A stretch of 64,000 nt of DNA from Maea johnstoni (Eukaryota > Annelida > Polychaeta > Spionida > Magelonidae), in NCBI GenBank assembly GCA_963942565.1, contig OZ012689.1, positions 22,523,430-22,587,429 on the forward strand, in the 5' to 3' direction. Positions within the stretch are counted from its first letter, which is position 1. Each line of letters begins with the position of its first letter. Under the pieces are notes generated by a model that saw only the letters and a list, made by a program, of their open reading frames with translations, was not told the origin of the DNA and did no database searches. This document shows, in pieces, positions 11,301 to 23,532 of the stretch. The translations under genes and the position numbers were made by a program.

Positions 11301-13267
11301 CCTTCTACAGGCCTAAGATATATCTATTTATAGATCACTATAAACTTAAATATGAATTGCAAGTATTGGAACGTGTGTTCAATCACTTCATTTCTTATGA
11401 ACCTGCTTGACAAGCTCCTTGCTTAACAACAAACTATGTCAAACAAAAGCAATGCATAGATAGCATACAAAGCTTTTAAACACAAGTTCTACCTATATTT
11501 ACAATTCTGAAAGACTGGATTAAAATAAGGTTTCGGTTAAGTGGTTTTTATTCATGGAAAGGTTTCATTTTCATCCTAATGTACTGAAGGAAATTTTAAT
11601 ATGATTTTCACATATTTGTTCTACCCCTTCCAACCCATACATCTGTCCTTGTGTTTCAGTTTTAAAACAAATTGAATGAATAACCGAAGATGTATTCATA
11701 TGATATTTATCCTTATGATATTTATCCTTATTTTACATAGGGTGTTTATAAAAACAGATATGTATTAATCCAATCAGTGAGTTTTTGGTTGACATCTGAT
11801 TGAGATTAAGCTTTTTTTGGAAAGATTTTGACATAATTGTAAAGTAGGCCTGTTTTTGGCGCTGCAGTAATAAATGGTATAAAATGTCATACTCACTTTT
11901 GCTATTTTCTTCACAGTAATGTAGTGTAAATATATAACACACATGTATAGATTTAGACAATGTCATTACACTGGAAAGATGTTATGGTACTGATTGTGAT
12001 TGAAGACATGTCTTTTCACAAAACTCAACAAAACTGTCATTTATTATTGTTATTTTTACTGTGTTCCCGTAAGTAGGGGTCTGCCCCAATAGCCAAGTGG
12101 TTTAAGACATTGCCACTAACTGTTTGCTCTTTCTTACATCTGCCCAAATTAAAATCTATCTCCAGGCAGGTGAGAAAGTTACTAGTGACTTGGGGTTAGC
12201 AATGGTTTCCTCAAGGCACTTAGGTTTCCTCCAACATTAAGAAAAAATGGCTAGTTATGTATAATAAATCGACATGGCAGAAAAAGTGAAGAAAATTAAA
12301 ATTCAAAATCAAATGAATACTTTATTATTTATTTTCTTAAACTCTTGTAAAAGATTGTTTTTATCTGTGTGAAACCTGTGTGGTGTGTGGTTAGCACTAA
12401 GGAGATTCCTAATCCCAAGTTATAGCTACACTGGGGAAATGTTATTGTTAGTAGTGCTCTTTTCAAGCTTTCCCTTACACTGAATTATCTACAGGTATTA
12501 TCATTATGTTGTTAAAGAAATATATGATATACATGGATTGATTGTATACTTTCAATTTATTTACGTTAGGTAAATATACTGAACTGTTATTATTTGTGTA
12601 TTTATTTATTACTTTGTTGATCATGTGTAAATTTCATTCAGGAAAGATATTGTTTTAATCGTAACTTATTTATAATGTGTTGCATATTTCCCTGTGCCAC
12701 CAAAGATGTTCTCTTATTTGTTCGACCCTTTCTCCTTTCTGATCTGTATTTATGGTAATAGGGTCTGATATCTGCACCAATAAGAATGCCCCTGGCTCCA
12801 TCTCTGAGCAGGGTGAAGTTGTACATTTTCCTATGTGGTGTTTTATTGAGTTTGTTTTCTTCAAGTTTTTACATTGATATTATGTCATCACTACATTGAT
12901 ATTTTGAGATCAATCAAGGATATTGAGGACTAAATCCTCAATTTAGAGAGTTAAGGTGACCAAATATCTAAGCATATGTTTGTCACAAAAATATAAATGA
13001 TATGGGAAATGTCAAAAGATATTTTGTTTGCTGAAGTGCTAGAAAAAAGAAAACATTGTATTCAAGTACTTCTATAAGGGATGGATAACTTAAAGATAAC
13101 TTTCATTTTGAAAATTCAATGAAAATGCAATTAATAAATTTGTATATCTGTGAGGTTGTCTTGGCTCTGTGTAAGCATGGGTTAGGAGAATACATGAAAT
13201 TTATGCACAGAAAATAGACAGCATTCAACGCCTAGACATTGATACATAGATGAAGATCTTCATGTAA
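11301..13267. other. Intergenic sequence, no gene seen apart from a SINE relic
   Basis: Open frames are short and overlapping, with no recognisable protein. The only structure I can name is the SINE relic at 12066-12250. Confidence 0.5.
12066..12250 (+). mobile_element. Old tRNA-like SINE relic
   Basis: TAGCCAAGTGGTTTAAGA resembles a tRNA-Leu/Ser A box. About 110 bp on there is a TGGTTTCCTCAAGGCACTTA GGTTTCCTCC block of the kind found in many invertebrate SINE bodies. The B box is eroded. It is not the same family as the SINEs at 43.7-46.3 kb. Confidence 0.45.
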
Positions 13268-13512
13268 TACTGTATACCGTGTTATTATTGCGGCAGTTTG
13301 ATCAATGTGTACTTTGCGCATGCATGGAGTCTGCATTTATTAAACTGCACACCATTATATGGACATCCAATCCCTATGCTTGTATTGTACAACACGCTGA
13401 CATGATGATAGCTTGTCATTCAACATCCGTATGCAAAAATTAAACTGTACATCAAAGGCAGCTGCCTGCCAAGCACATTACTTTACACGCAATATTAACA
13501 TGGTATTCAGTA
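13268..13512 (+). mobile_element. TA-type MITE family B, copy 3
   Basis: Left end TACTGTATACCGTGTTATTA, right end AACATGGTATTCAGTA; the best preserved left end of the three copies. Confidence 0.8.
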
Positions 13513-13653
13513 TCCATTGCTGTACATAAGACTAAAGAAATAGCGTGTGTCTTGCAGTCTCGCTGATAGTCTAGGCTGTGAAACGTGCAATAAAATCAAT
13601 AAATCACCGTCTTGGAATTGATATGTATCTGCTCTGTATGTACTAGATCTATC

Positions 13654-13866
13654 TTAACCCTTCTGATGCTGAGGTAACTTTTGTCTAATGCACTAAAAAG
13701 CAAAAAGTTATGAAAATCATCTTAACCCTATCATGTTGGTATTCATTGAAAAGCTCTCGTTGAGCACTATCAGATGAGTACCCATTTGCCAGGGTTTCAA
13801 TCATTTCTCAGCTTTTTGTCATCATGTCATGTTGACTAAATTAGCCACCAGCAGCATAAGGGTTAA
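13654..13866 (+). mobile_element. TTAA MITE family A, copy 6
   Basis: Complete forward copy with TTAA 13654-13657 and 13863-13866. A diverged D-like foldback (about 13900-14110, with TATTTGAAGGA and CTCCTTCAAATATT) follows directly. Confidence 0.85.
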
Positions 13867-14474
13867 ATACACTTGAAGAATAGCAGTGTTTACGATAATA
13901 GGGTAACTTACCCATTCTTGTTGATGAAAGTTCCCCTTGCAATTGTCATCTAGATGCTTCGCCAGTTTTGGAAATAACTTGCAGATGAATAATGCACAAG
14001 CAAAGTATTTGAAGGAAAAGTGTCGGTTGGGTCGTGATAAATATTTCTCCTTCAAATATTTTCCTAGAGTGGCTTTTGTCGGAAGGATATCTCCAAAATG
14101 GCCAGGCATCTTACGCTACTGCAGGATTGAACGGACTCTGATACATGTCATACTTGTGTATGTGATATTGTGTCTTTTTTCTAATGGGATGAGATTTGGT
14201 CTATCTTAAGGGTAATGTACTAGTGCAGAAATGTCATGTTAGGGCAGAAATGTCATTGTCATCATACCAACTCAGTGTACATCTGGAGGAGATGAAATTA
14301 TTATAAAGTTTACATTTATTTAAAACTATGTTTTAAGAAATCTAGCTCTTTCATTGTAAAATGTTATCAAATATACATGTAATAAAATGTAATTTTACAC
14401 CCAGAGTGATTCTGTTAAGCAATTTATATATTTGTTATCCCTCACAATATTCTGAAGGTGCTGAATAAACAAGA

Positions 14475-14680
14475 TTAACCCTTCCAATACTGACACTACT
14501 TTGGTCCAAAGCACACGGACAGAAGGATATTTTGAATATCACCTAAACCCTGTCATGTTGGTATTCATTGGAAAGCTCTTGCTGAGTACTATCAGATGAG
14601 TACCCATTCGCCAGGGTTTCCATCATTTTTCCGCATGATTTTCTATTGACCAAATTAGCCACCAGCAGTAAAAGGTTTAA
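14475..14680 (+). mobile_element. TTAA MITE family A, copy 7
   Basis: Forward, TTAA at both ends; the right end has mutated to AAAAGGTTTAA. Confidence 0.82.
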
Positions 14681-14706
14681 GCACTCTCTTCATGTACCTA
14701 GTGCAT

Positions 14707-14908
14707 TATATCTCTTCCAGTGTTAGAGACTATTTTCGTCCAAAGTACAAGTTTTTGAAAATCATCTGAACCCTGTCATGTTGGTATGCATTGGACAGCT
14801 CACGCTGAGAACTCAGATCAGTACCCATGTGCCAGGGTTTCAGTAATTTTTAGGTTTTTTGCATCATTTTGTATTGGCCAAATTAGCCAACAGCAGCAGC
14901 AGGTTTAA
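14707..14908 (+). mobile_element. TTAA MITE family A, copy 8
   Basis: Forward, only 26 bp after copy 7, with a diverged left end (TATCTCTTCCAGTGTTAGAG) and right end CAGGTTTAA. Confidence 0.78.
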
Positions 14909-15879
14909 ATAGAAGGCATCAGTATCCCACGGCAGGATTGCCTGCATTTTCTTTTAATTTAGATCACATATCTAAAGCCTGACTATACTCAAAAATATTT
15001 GGAAAAATACCATTATTTCTGCCAATAGGAAAAACACAGCCATTGCTATAAATTTTACAATGCTCACAATTTTTAGGACTAGCATTTTTTTCTGACAACG
15101 ATTTTGACGGAATCTTTCAAATGAAAGCACAAGTGGGAAAATATTTTGAGAAGAAATGTTAATTAGAACACTATCACTGACTAATAGTGACTATCCCTAC
15201 AAATATTCTATAAAAATCATTCTTAATCCCGAAGTCATTGTCCTTACTATAATATATCTTGTTGACAATTTGTAGAGGAATTCCATGATGCTGTGCCCTA
15301 TCCTAGTTTGGTTATCCTTTTTGACCTAAGAACCTTTTCAAACAAACGACAACTGATGATACTTCTCAAGGTACTAGAATGGACCAACTTATATGTGATG
15401 AATATTAACATGAACACTAAGTGGGAGACTCAACTTAATAATATGAAATGCACCAAGTTTAAGTACTTTAATAGTTCCTTATTGTATGCTATTAAATCTT
15501 CTATTCTTAAGTTTCTTTAAAAATTCGGGACCTTTGCTTTTCTTGAGAATCATAGGAAAATAAAGAATGAAACACCTGGTTCAAGGATTGACTTAAAATT
15601 TAAAATTAAGGTCAAGTACAACTTGACATAAATAGGAAAGAGACAATGAAGTATCCAGATGTCAGTATTGAATGTAGTTTTAAGGGGATAAAGATAAGAC
15701 GAGGAGTAGAAAATGGAATATCTGCGTGTTTATTGAACATGAAAAGCAGCAATAGCAGCAGCAGCAGTAGCATGTTTGCCATCAGACAATAACTCACAGC
15801 GACCACAAGCAAGGTGACCTGTCATGGCCTCTACCCTCCTGCATTTACCAACCCCACAAGTCTGTCCATCCTCCACAAA
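14909..15879. other. Intergenic sequence, no gene seen
   Basis: AT-rich, with only short frames and a minor CAGCAG run near 15750. Faint D-like sequence occurs around 15100-15200. Confidence 0.45.
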
Positions 15880-16320
15880 TTATTTTCCTCCGCAACACTG
15901 GGAGACTCACAATGGCTAGCACAGACCTTGCAATACTCATATCTCCTCTTAAAAGTTAACCCAGCCATGCTTGTAGGGACCAAGAATATTCTGCCAATTT
16001 CTATGATATCTTCCTCACACAAGGTTAACAATGCTTCATGCAGGCCGAGCAATACTCAATTCTCCTCTCAGAATTTAACCCAGCAATGCGTTTAGGGACC
16101 AAGAATACTCTGCCAATATCTTTAAATAATGCTTCATGCAGACTGAGCAATACTCAAATCTCCTCTCAGAATTTAACCCAGCAATGCTTGTAGGGACCAA
16201 GAATACTCTGCCAATATCTTTATATAATGCTTCATGCAGACTGAGCAATACTCAATTCTCCTCTCAGAATTTAACCCAGCTATGCGTGTAGGGACCAGGA
16301 ATATTCTGCCGAAATAAATC
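15880..16320. repeat. ~97-bp tandem repeat
   Basis: Units begin near 15961, 16080, 16177 and 16274 with CCAGCAATGCTTGTAGGGAC and contain ATGCTTCATGCAGACTGAG. The first unit is longer (~119 bp) and more diverged; the last is truncated. Confidence 0.85.
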
Positions 16321-16329
16321 TTGTTTTTT

Positions 16330-16500
16330 GGTGATATCACTCTGACAAAAGCATCTCTTGAAAAATATTTATAGGAGAAATGTATATTACATCTAAATCT
16401 AAATCTCTCTTCCAAAAATTTCCAGAGTTCCAAAGTTATATTCATCAGTATGGCAACAGCAGAAAGAGCTTTTCAAGGTCTCCAGGCATGGATGGGTTAA
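16330..16500. mobile_element. Partial TTAA family D element
   Basis: Ends GGCATGGATGGGTTAA and keeps the AAATATTTATAGGAGAAATG half of the central hairpin. Its terminal TTAA is the left edge of the next family A copy. Confidence 0.5.
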
Positions 16501-16709
16501 CCCTTCTGCTGGTGGTAGCCAAATTGACCAATACAAAATGATACAAAAAACCTGAAAAATTACTGAAACACTGGCACATGGGTACTCATCTGAGAGCACT
16601 CAACGAGAGCTATCCAATGAGTACCAACATGACAGGGTCTAGATGGTTTTCAAAAACCTTTGCATCCGTGTGCTTTGGAATTAAGGGGCCTTGGCAAGGG
16701 AAGGGTTAA
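16497..16709 (-). mobile_element. TTAA MITE family A, copy 9
   Basis: Complete reverse copy. Its right TTAA (16706-16709) is shared with copy 10, which points the other way. Confidence 0.87.
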
Positions 16710-16916
16710 CCCTTCCAATGCTGAGGTTACTTTCTCCAAAGCACAATGACACATAGATTTTTGAAAACCATCTAAACCATGTCATGTTGGTATTCATTGG
16801 AAAGCTCTCACTGGGTACTCTCAGATGATAACCCATGGACCACGGTTTCAGTAATTTTCCAGCTTTTAGTGTCACTTTTTATTGGCAAACTTAACTTCCA
16901 GCAGCATAAGGGTTAG
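16706..16916 (+). mobile_element. TTAA MITE family A, copy 10
   Basis: Forward copy abutting copy 9, so the two form an inverted pair joined at a single TTAA. The right target has mutated to TTAG. Confidence 0.85.
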
Positions 16917-17150
16917 ACAGTTGGTAATTAGGTGACCCCTTGTTACCCTTGGTGAGAGGAGAGTCCATTGCATGCCGAGTACAGAGAATCGGCGGCCCAC
17001 TTCGTGAAACATTGTCCGACTTAAATAATGGATACCACTACCACAGGAGGAGTCTGCCCAGCCACCGTGGCATGTCTGATAACATTGGAGTTGTTTACTA
17101 TACACACACCGTCTAGAACCCAAACGCAATTACCTTAACCCGTTCATGCC

Positions 17151-17358
17151 TTAACCCTTATGCTGCTGCTGACTAAGTTGGCTAATACAGAATAATGCAA
17201 AAATCCTTAAAATTCACTGAAACCTTGGCACATGGGTTCTCATGAGTGCTCTGTGAGGGCTATCTGCGAGTACCAACATGACAGGGTTTCAATGGTTTTC
17301 AAAGATATTTGCGTTCTTGTGCATTGGACTAAAGAAGTCTTAGCATTGGAAGGGTTAA
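17151..17358 (-). mobile_element. TTAA MITE family A, copy 11, nested in a D-like element
   Basis: Reverse copy with TTAA at both ends. Sixteen bases to its left, TTAACCCGTTCATGCC looks like the start of a family D element whose remainder continues after 17358 (AAATATTTAAAGAAGAAC). This copy therefore landed inside it. Confidence 0.8.
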
Positions 17359-18039
17359 GGTCCCAAAAAGTATCTGCATTATTAGTGGTATTTTTTAGAG
17401 CAAGCTTTTTTCTTGGCAAATATTTAAAGAAGAACAGTTAAATATAACTTGCCCAACAGCTCTCCTTTAAGTCATTTGTGGCCTAATGCTTAATTCCATG
17501 TTTTATTAAAGTATCATAGATCCAGGTGGCATTTGTTAAGAGGATCTGTAAGCAAGGATGCCTCTAAAACCATGAAAATTTCCACAAGATATTTGTCTAA
17601 ACATAAAGAATGAGAACCATTTTTGTATGATTTCGTTTTTCATTGAGCCATTTTTTTTGTATAATCTAATAACTCTAAGTAAATAAAATTTCTTTTTTAA
17701 GTTTTCATGCCACCAGGGGAACATCCATGCATGTAGTTGCGCAAAAAGGACTGACCATTTTCAATGTGGCAGAATTCACCAAGATATTTTCCATCTATCT
17801 GCATACCATCAAGTCTTTAGTACACAATCTGAATTATATCTATTTTATCTCAGTTCAGACTTTCGACTGTCTCGAGGAACGTTTTGACAAAGGTGTGTAC
17901 TATAACACTGTAATTCCCCTTCTCCTACTTCAAAAATATTGCATTCATGAAACTAGTCACCACAAATAAATCACTTTTCAGACAAAATTCCAATGAAACC
18001 AGGCATGCCATGTCTATTACTAGTATACCAGTTGTGCAC
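17359..18039. other. Intergenic sequence
   Basis: The first ~130 bp look like the rest of the interrupted family D element. I recognise nothing in the remainder. Confidence 0.4.
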
Positions 18040-18251
18040 TTAACCCTTACGCTGCTGGTGGCTAATTTGGCCAATAGAAAATAATGCAAAAAACCTGAAA
18101 AATGATCAAAACCATGGCAAATGGGTACTCATCTAAGAGAACTCAGCAGGAGCTATCCAATGAATACCAACATGTCAGAGTTTAGATGGTTTTCCAAAGT
18201 CTTTGCATCCTTGTTCTTTGGACAAAATAGCCTCAGCATTAGAAGGGTTAA
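18040..18251 (-). mobile_element. TTAA MITE family A, copy 12
   Basis: Complete reverse copy with intact TTAA at both ends. Confidence 0.87.
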
Positions 18252-19639
18252 AAGAATGCTGCCATGCCAACTTCCCTCAAAATACACTGGTTCTGTAAGT
18301 TTCCATTAATAACACAAGTGTAAACCATTTCGTATTGTAATACATAGTGCGTCCCACACTAGTTATCCCAATTTTCTTGCTATGAAATTTTGTCCTGATC
18401 ACCACCAAGGAATCACACACTTACTCCAATACAGGAATCCCCTACCAACAAACATACTGTCTTTCCTCATATAATGCATGGACACACACTGCTAATTATA
18501 TGCATAGGACAATGAAATCCTAAACTGCAACAGTACAAACAGGGGGAAGCAAATATGGTCTTGTACAGACAACTACTAGACAGAACAAATACCAGAGGGA
18601 AAAGTAGATAATTTCTAAATGATACAAATAACCAGTCACAGGGTTGCCAGTAGCTGTAAACTTCAGCCATTCAATAGAAAACAAATCAAATGATAGTTTG
18701 ACTCCAGAGTGATAGTCAGTTTCATATAAATCGATAACCAATGTATAATCTAGAAATCAATAAGAGAAAGAAGCAAGATATCCATTCCCAAAGAGAAAAA
18801 CTTAAAAATTCAGAGTTTGATATGAATATTAGTTTGGAAGACTACATTCCAGATGTGTCAGATATTGGAAAATACAAATTGGAATGAAAGGAAGATGACA
18901 GAAAATATCTAAAACAAAACAATTTGGGTTAAAAAGGATAAAGACACAATTAATTAGCAGTTAAAGCAAAATTGTATAATGTTTGGTGATAAAATGTATA
19001 ATAACTCAGAGTTGAAAGAACGAGAAGAAACGGTTGGAAGAAATAATTCAACTCAAACAAAAATAGGTTTGGATATAATTGAACAGACAGAAGTCTATAA
19101 GCAAAAATGTATATACTGTATACACTGAACAGTGGTATCATGAAAATTTACAAGTTACAAACTGTAGATTTGATAGACAAAATTTAGCACATAGTGATAC
19201 AAATTAAGTGAACATTTTGGTTTGATATACAAAAAAGATACAAATGGCTGAGTGAAAGTTGAGATGGATAAAGCATGAATAATGGTTTGTGATAAAACGT
19301 AAAATAACTTTCAATTTCCAGAAGTGATCAGAAGTAACAGTAGAACAGGAACAAAAGAACAAAAGAAAAGCAGAACAATGGCTGACACTCAAACAGCAAC
19401 CCTGTATTGACATTTTAAACAGGTAAATGAAAGCATAATAATAATGATAATAATATAGGGGCACCAGGCCCAGAAACAAACAAAAAAGAGTATAAATAAC
19501 ACTATGCTACAACTAGCAGCATATATAAAGCAGATTACAGTCATTCTCGATACAGCTACGTTGGCCAGCCTAGGTGGCCAATTATAAATATACAATGTCG
19601 CTGGAGCGGCTAGAATACGGAAGCTAATTAAGCATCTCA
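18252..19639. other. Intergenic sequence, no gene seen
   Basis: A-rich on the plus strand. A loosely repeated motif AATGTTTGGTGATAAAATGTA recurs as AATGGTTTGTGATAAAACGT at about 18978 and 19278. No coding signal. Confidence 0.4.
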
Positions 19640-19679
19640 CGGGAGAAGAGCCATCCCTAGCACCAAACCTTTGAGATCT

Positions 19680-20290
19680 TGGCCACACACCATCCTGCCC
19701 CCTACGTGTAGACTTTGTGTGGTGGTATTTTTACCACTTACCATACTGCCCCCAACTTTTTGTTTTGAGGTGGTATTCCAGTCACCAGCCACACACCATT
19801 CTGCCCCCAACATATAGACATGTACTGCAGAATAGGAAATTAATCTGAGTGTTTTATTCCACCGAACCATTCCGATTCCGAGTAGGGTCAATTCGGTATA
19901 ATGAAAGTCAGATGTATTATTCTTGTCATTTGAATATTACCTTTCAATATTCACTTTTCGGAATAAAAAATCTCAGAAAAACCCAAAATCACAAATTCGG
20001 TTTGCACCTCAGAATGATTTCCTATTCGAGAGTATAGTGTGGTGCTATACCAGTCACCTGACGTCCTGCCACCTACACATAGACATGCATGTATGTATGG
20101 CGATGTTCAGTCATCCTACAGAATCATTATTACAAGATCCGTATATAGTCATCCCTCAAACACAAACTGTACAATCCTGTCACGAACCCCACATATAGAC
20201 ATACATGTATGTATGATGATATTCCAGTTAGCCTACAGAATCATTATAACAGGATCAGCTCATGATCATCTCTCCAACACAACTCTTACA
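19680..20290. repeat. Degenerate tandem repeats around ATAGACATG motifs
   Basis: CACACACCATYCTGCCCCC and ACATATAGACATG recur. 20050-20170 and 20171-20290 are ~120-bp direct copies (TACAGAATCATTATWACARG, then GTATGTATG upstream). A 190-bp stretch at 19843-20035 interrupts the series. Confidence 0.6.
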
Positions 20291-20641
20291 TTACCTACTT
20301 ACACAAACCTACTTACATGAACTAAAATGTCCTAAAAAAAAATATGCTTTAATCAAAATGAATTGAACAGTGAAATTCAAAATACTTGCATTGTACATGT
20401 TCATGTCAATATCAGAAATATCTATAATCATTTCACTTGCAGCCCTCAAAACTGTTAGAGATCAAGTCCTTCTATTATTGTGTGAAGTATGGAAGACTGC
20501 CATGCACTGGTAGGAATTTGTAGTGTTGTGTAATGTACAGGCAGATCCTGTTTGATTATTCTGTAGCCCCCTCAACGTATCAAGTGCCAAACCTATGTCT
20601 GGCTTGTCATTTGACACAAGATAAGACGTAAGTTGTACAGT

Positions 20642-20845
20642 CTCAACCCCTATGCTGCTGGTGGTTAATTTGGCCAATGCAAAATACCTGAAAAATGTTT
20701 GAGACCCTGGCACATGGGTACTCATCTGAGAAAACTCCACAAGAGCTATCCAATGAACACCAACATGACAGGGTTTAGAAGGTTTTCAAATATCTTTGCG
20801 TCCTTTTGCTATGGAGGAAAGTAGTCTCAGCATTGGAAGGGCAAT
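20642..20845 (-). mobile_element. TTAA MITE family A, copy 13
   Basis: Reverse copy with both target sites mutated (CTCAACCCC on the left, AAGGGCAAT on the right), so probably one of the older ones. Confidence 0.8.
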
Positions 20846-20951
20846 GCATTGACTTGTTTCAAAAAAGAATTTTGATTTTCTCCAAGTCTGCCTTCAAACT
20901 GCTTTTCATTGTGACATATCTTAATAAGGGGAGTGACCATGTGACCCTAGC

Positions 20952-21438
20952 TTAAAGGGCAAATGCACCATCATGATGATTTAGGTTCAAAATGTGCCTA
21001 TACGTCTCACCTTTCAAATAAGACCACCCGCAAGTCTATCCTCCTCAGCACTCCTCAGATATGGCTTATGAAAGTTAGTAAAAAAACTAGCCTGAGTCTG
21101 GGCATGGAGGCTGACATTGCAGGCCAATTAAGCACAATTAAGCACAATCAGTGGTATGGAGTGACTGCCAGTCTTGCTTCTGATTGGTTGAGAGATATCA
21201 GTGGCAGTCACTGATATCTCTCAACCAATCAGAAGCAGGGCTGGCAGTCACTTCATAAGCACCACTTCTGATAATGTCAGCCTCTATACCCAGACTCAGG
21301 CCAGCTTTTTACTAACTTCTATAAGCCATATCTGAGGAGTGCTGAGGAGGACAGACTTGCGGTTGGTCTTATTTGAAAGGTGACACGTATAGGCACATTT
21401 TGAACCTAAATCATCATGATGGTGCATTTGCCCTTTAA
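20952..21438. mobile_element. 487-bp foldback element
   Basis: Two ~240-bp arms are inverted copies: AGGGCAAATGCACCATCATG at left, CATGATGGTGCATTTGCCCT at right. They meet in a perfect hairpin GAGATATCAGTG/CACTGATATCTC near 21190-21215. TTAA lies at each end (20952-20955, 21435-21438). Arms are about 90% alike by eye. No coding potential. Confidence 0.88.
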
Positions 21439-21666
21439 GCACAGGAAAATGAATGTAACCTATTGGTTCCAGGACACCTTGCTTTAAGTACAGATAGACA
21501 TGCCAAAGACAGCATCTGTTAAGAAAGACCACCTGTCTTGTAAAGCCTGAAGCTGAATTCACCTTAAGTAAAAATGCATTATATTTCACCAATAAGTAAA
21601 GACAACCTGCTGAATCTTCCCAACACTTATGAACTGTCCATAAGAGGTCTTTGATGCATAATTGAG

Positions 21667-21912
21667 TAGCGTAAATTCTCGGTAATTCAAGACACTTTTT
21701 AATAATAACTATTCTTATGGGTTGAGGGTGGCCCATTTTTATCTGAAAGTACCAACAATTCAGAGTGATAGTGGTCCAGGGTGGTTAATATTTTGTAAAA
21801 TAGCGACTGGCCATAAATCAAGGGTGGCCCAGATTTCCCAATAGTTAATTTGCAAAATAACTATAGTGGCCCAAGGTCTTAGGGTGGTCAATATTTCCGA
21901 GAATTTATGGTA
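21667..21912 (+). mobile_element. TIR element family G, copy 1
   Basis: Ends TAGCGTAAATTCTCGG and CCGAGAATTTATGGTA are inverted repeats. The interior has repeated GGTGGCCCA. The same element lies in reverse at 49223-49451. Confidence 0.7.
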
Positions 21913-21991
21913 AGTAACAGTTGTGGTAAAGAGAAAACTACTTGCCCTTCATATTCCAAACCATAAGCAGGTTGCAAACTAAGTCCATATG

Positions 21992-22305
21992 CAGTGTCTT
22001 AGCCAGGATTTAGAAACTGGGTGCCTAAAATTGGCAGTTGTAAAATTTTTGGGCGTCCAGATTTTTAAGGGGGATCACAATATACTCATATTTCAACCTT
22101 AAACATGTATAAATTCATCAAAATAAAGCATGATATCATTAAACAATGTCATGGGTATTATAAGGAGATGAAATAATTCAATCATAAGCTTGAGATTGAG
22201 ATTTTTAGAAATTCCACACAAAAATATAGGGTGTCCTGAGGGGTTCTTTTTAAGGGTTTGGGTGTCCAAAAATGCACCCAGACGCCCCTGCTGGCTAAGA
22301 CCATG
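21992..22305 (+). mobile_element. hAT-type element family F, copy 1 (314 bp)
   Basis: Flanked by exact 8-bp duplications TCCATATG (21984-21991 and 22306-22313). It opens CAGTGTCTTAGCCAGGATTT and closes GCTGGCTAAGACCATG. 8-bp targets with CAGNG ends are typical of hAT. The interior has two GGGTGTCC motifs and no transposase. Confidence 0.87.
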
Positions 22306-22313
22306 TCCATATG

Positions 22314-23318
22314 GGTATCTCATTGTCTGCCCAGCAAGAGGAGTTTGATGGAGTTTCAGAAACCATCAGGAAATCAATCAGGGTTATAATGTGTAGTGGT
22401 CATTCGCCAAAAATTGGTCTAGCATCTGTTGAATGCACTATACAAGTACTAGCCAGGTATTTCAAGGATGAAAAAAAGCAAGGATCCATGAACAACAGTG
22501 TAGCCCTTATAGCTCAATCACTACAATGCAAATAGTAAATTTCTACATATCTGCACGCATATACACTGGGAAGCAGTAATAATGCTTTTTACAGCCACAA
22601 TTTCTAATCAGCATAAACATTAACACTATTTGAAAAAGAAGTATACATGTACATGGAAGTTGAACATTCATCTTTTCTCAATATTGCTTTTCATGTTATT
22701 TAGTGTGTAAACACAGCACCAGATGGCATCAAAGCTTACACCAATAAATTTGTCTATCAGGAAATCAATTATAATTCTAGCAACAAGTTGGAAGTAAATT
22801 AGGAGGTTCTATAATCAGCCAACGATATAAAAGATTACAAAAACCTCTAAGGGTTCTCTTCTCCAACAAGTAACTGTATATTTCTGATGGCCTAAAATAT
22901 GCATATATGAGAAAGGATTTGTTGCTCTTGATTAACAGGCAATGGTGTCTGCCCTCAGCCGCCTGGTGTCAAGGAAACACACTAATATATTCATAAACAA
23001 ACAAACAGCAGGAGCCATTATTCACAAGCTTGCAATAAACAAAAGGACAACTTGCTAAATCAACATTTCACCAAGCAACACATGAAAAGTGTCTTATTAT
23101 CAGGTAGCATGCAAGTTTTCCCTTTTTCATAGCAGGTCGTCTAACAAATCTGAACCTATGACCTAGCAATGCAAGTCTACTGCAGATTCTTTCAACCCAT
23201 ATGTGCCTACAAGTTACAAATCAAAAAGACCCAATGTGTTTTGGTGAGATCTTTTGTGTGAGTGCTTATTTTATCAAGTATTTCAAAGAGAAGTCAATTG
23301 AAACAACTAACAACTCCT
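22314..23318. other. Intergenic sequence, no gene seen
   Basis: I find no coding signal and no repeat shared with the rest of the window. Confidence 0.4.
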
Positions 23319-23532
23319 CATAACCCTTCCAATGCTGAGGCTATTTTCATGCAAAGCACAAAGATGCAAAGATTTTTGATGACCATCTAAGCCCTGTTAA
23401 GTTGGTATTCATTAGATAGCACTTAGTGAGTGTTCTCAGATGAGTATCTGTGTGCCAGGGTTCCAGTAATTTTTCTGCATATTTGCATCATTTGGTATCG
23501 GCAAAAACAGCCACCAGCAGCATATGGGCTAA
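23319..23532 (+). mobile_element. TTAA MITE family A, copy 14
   Basis: Forward copy with both target sites degraded (CATAACCC, GGGCTAAAT). Confidence 0.8.
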
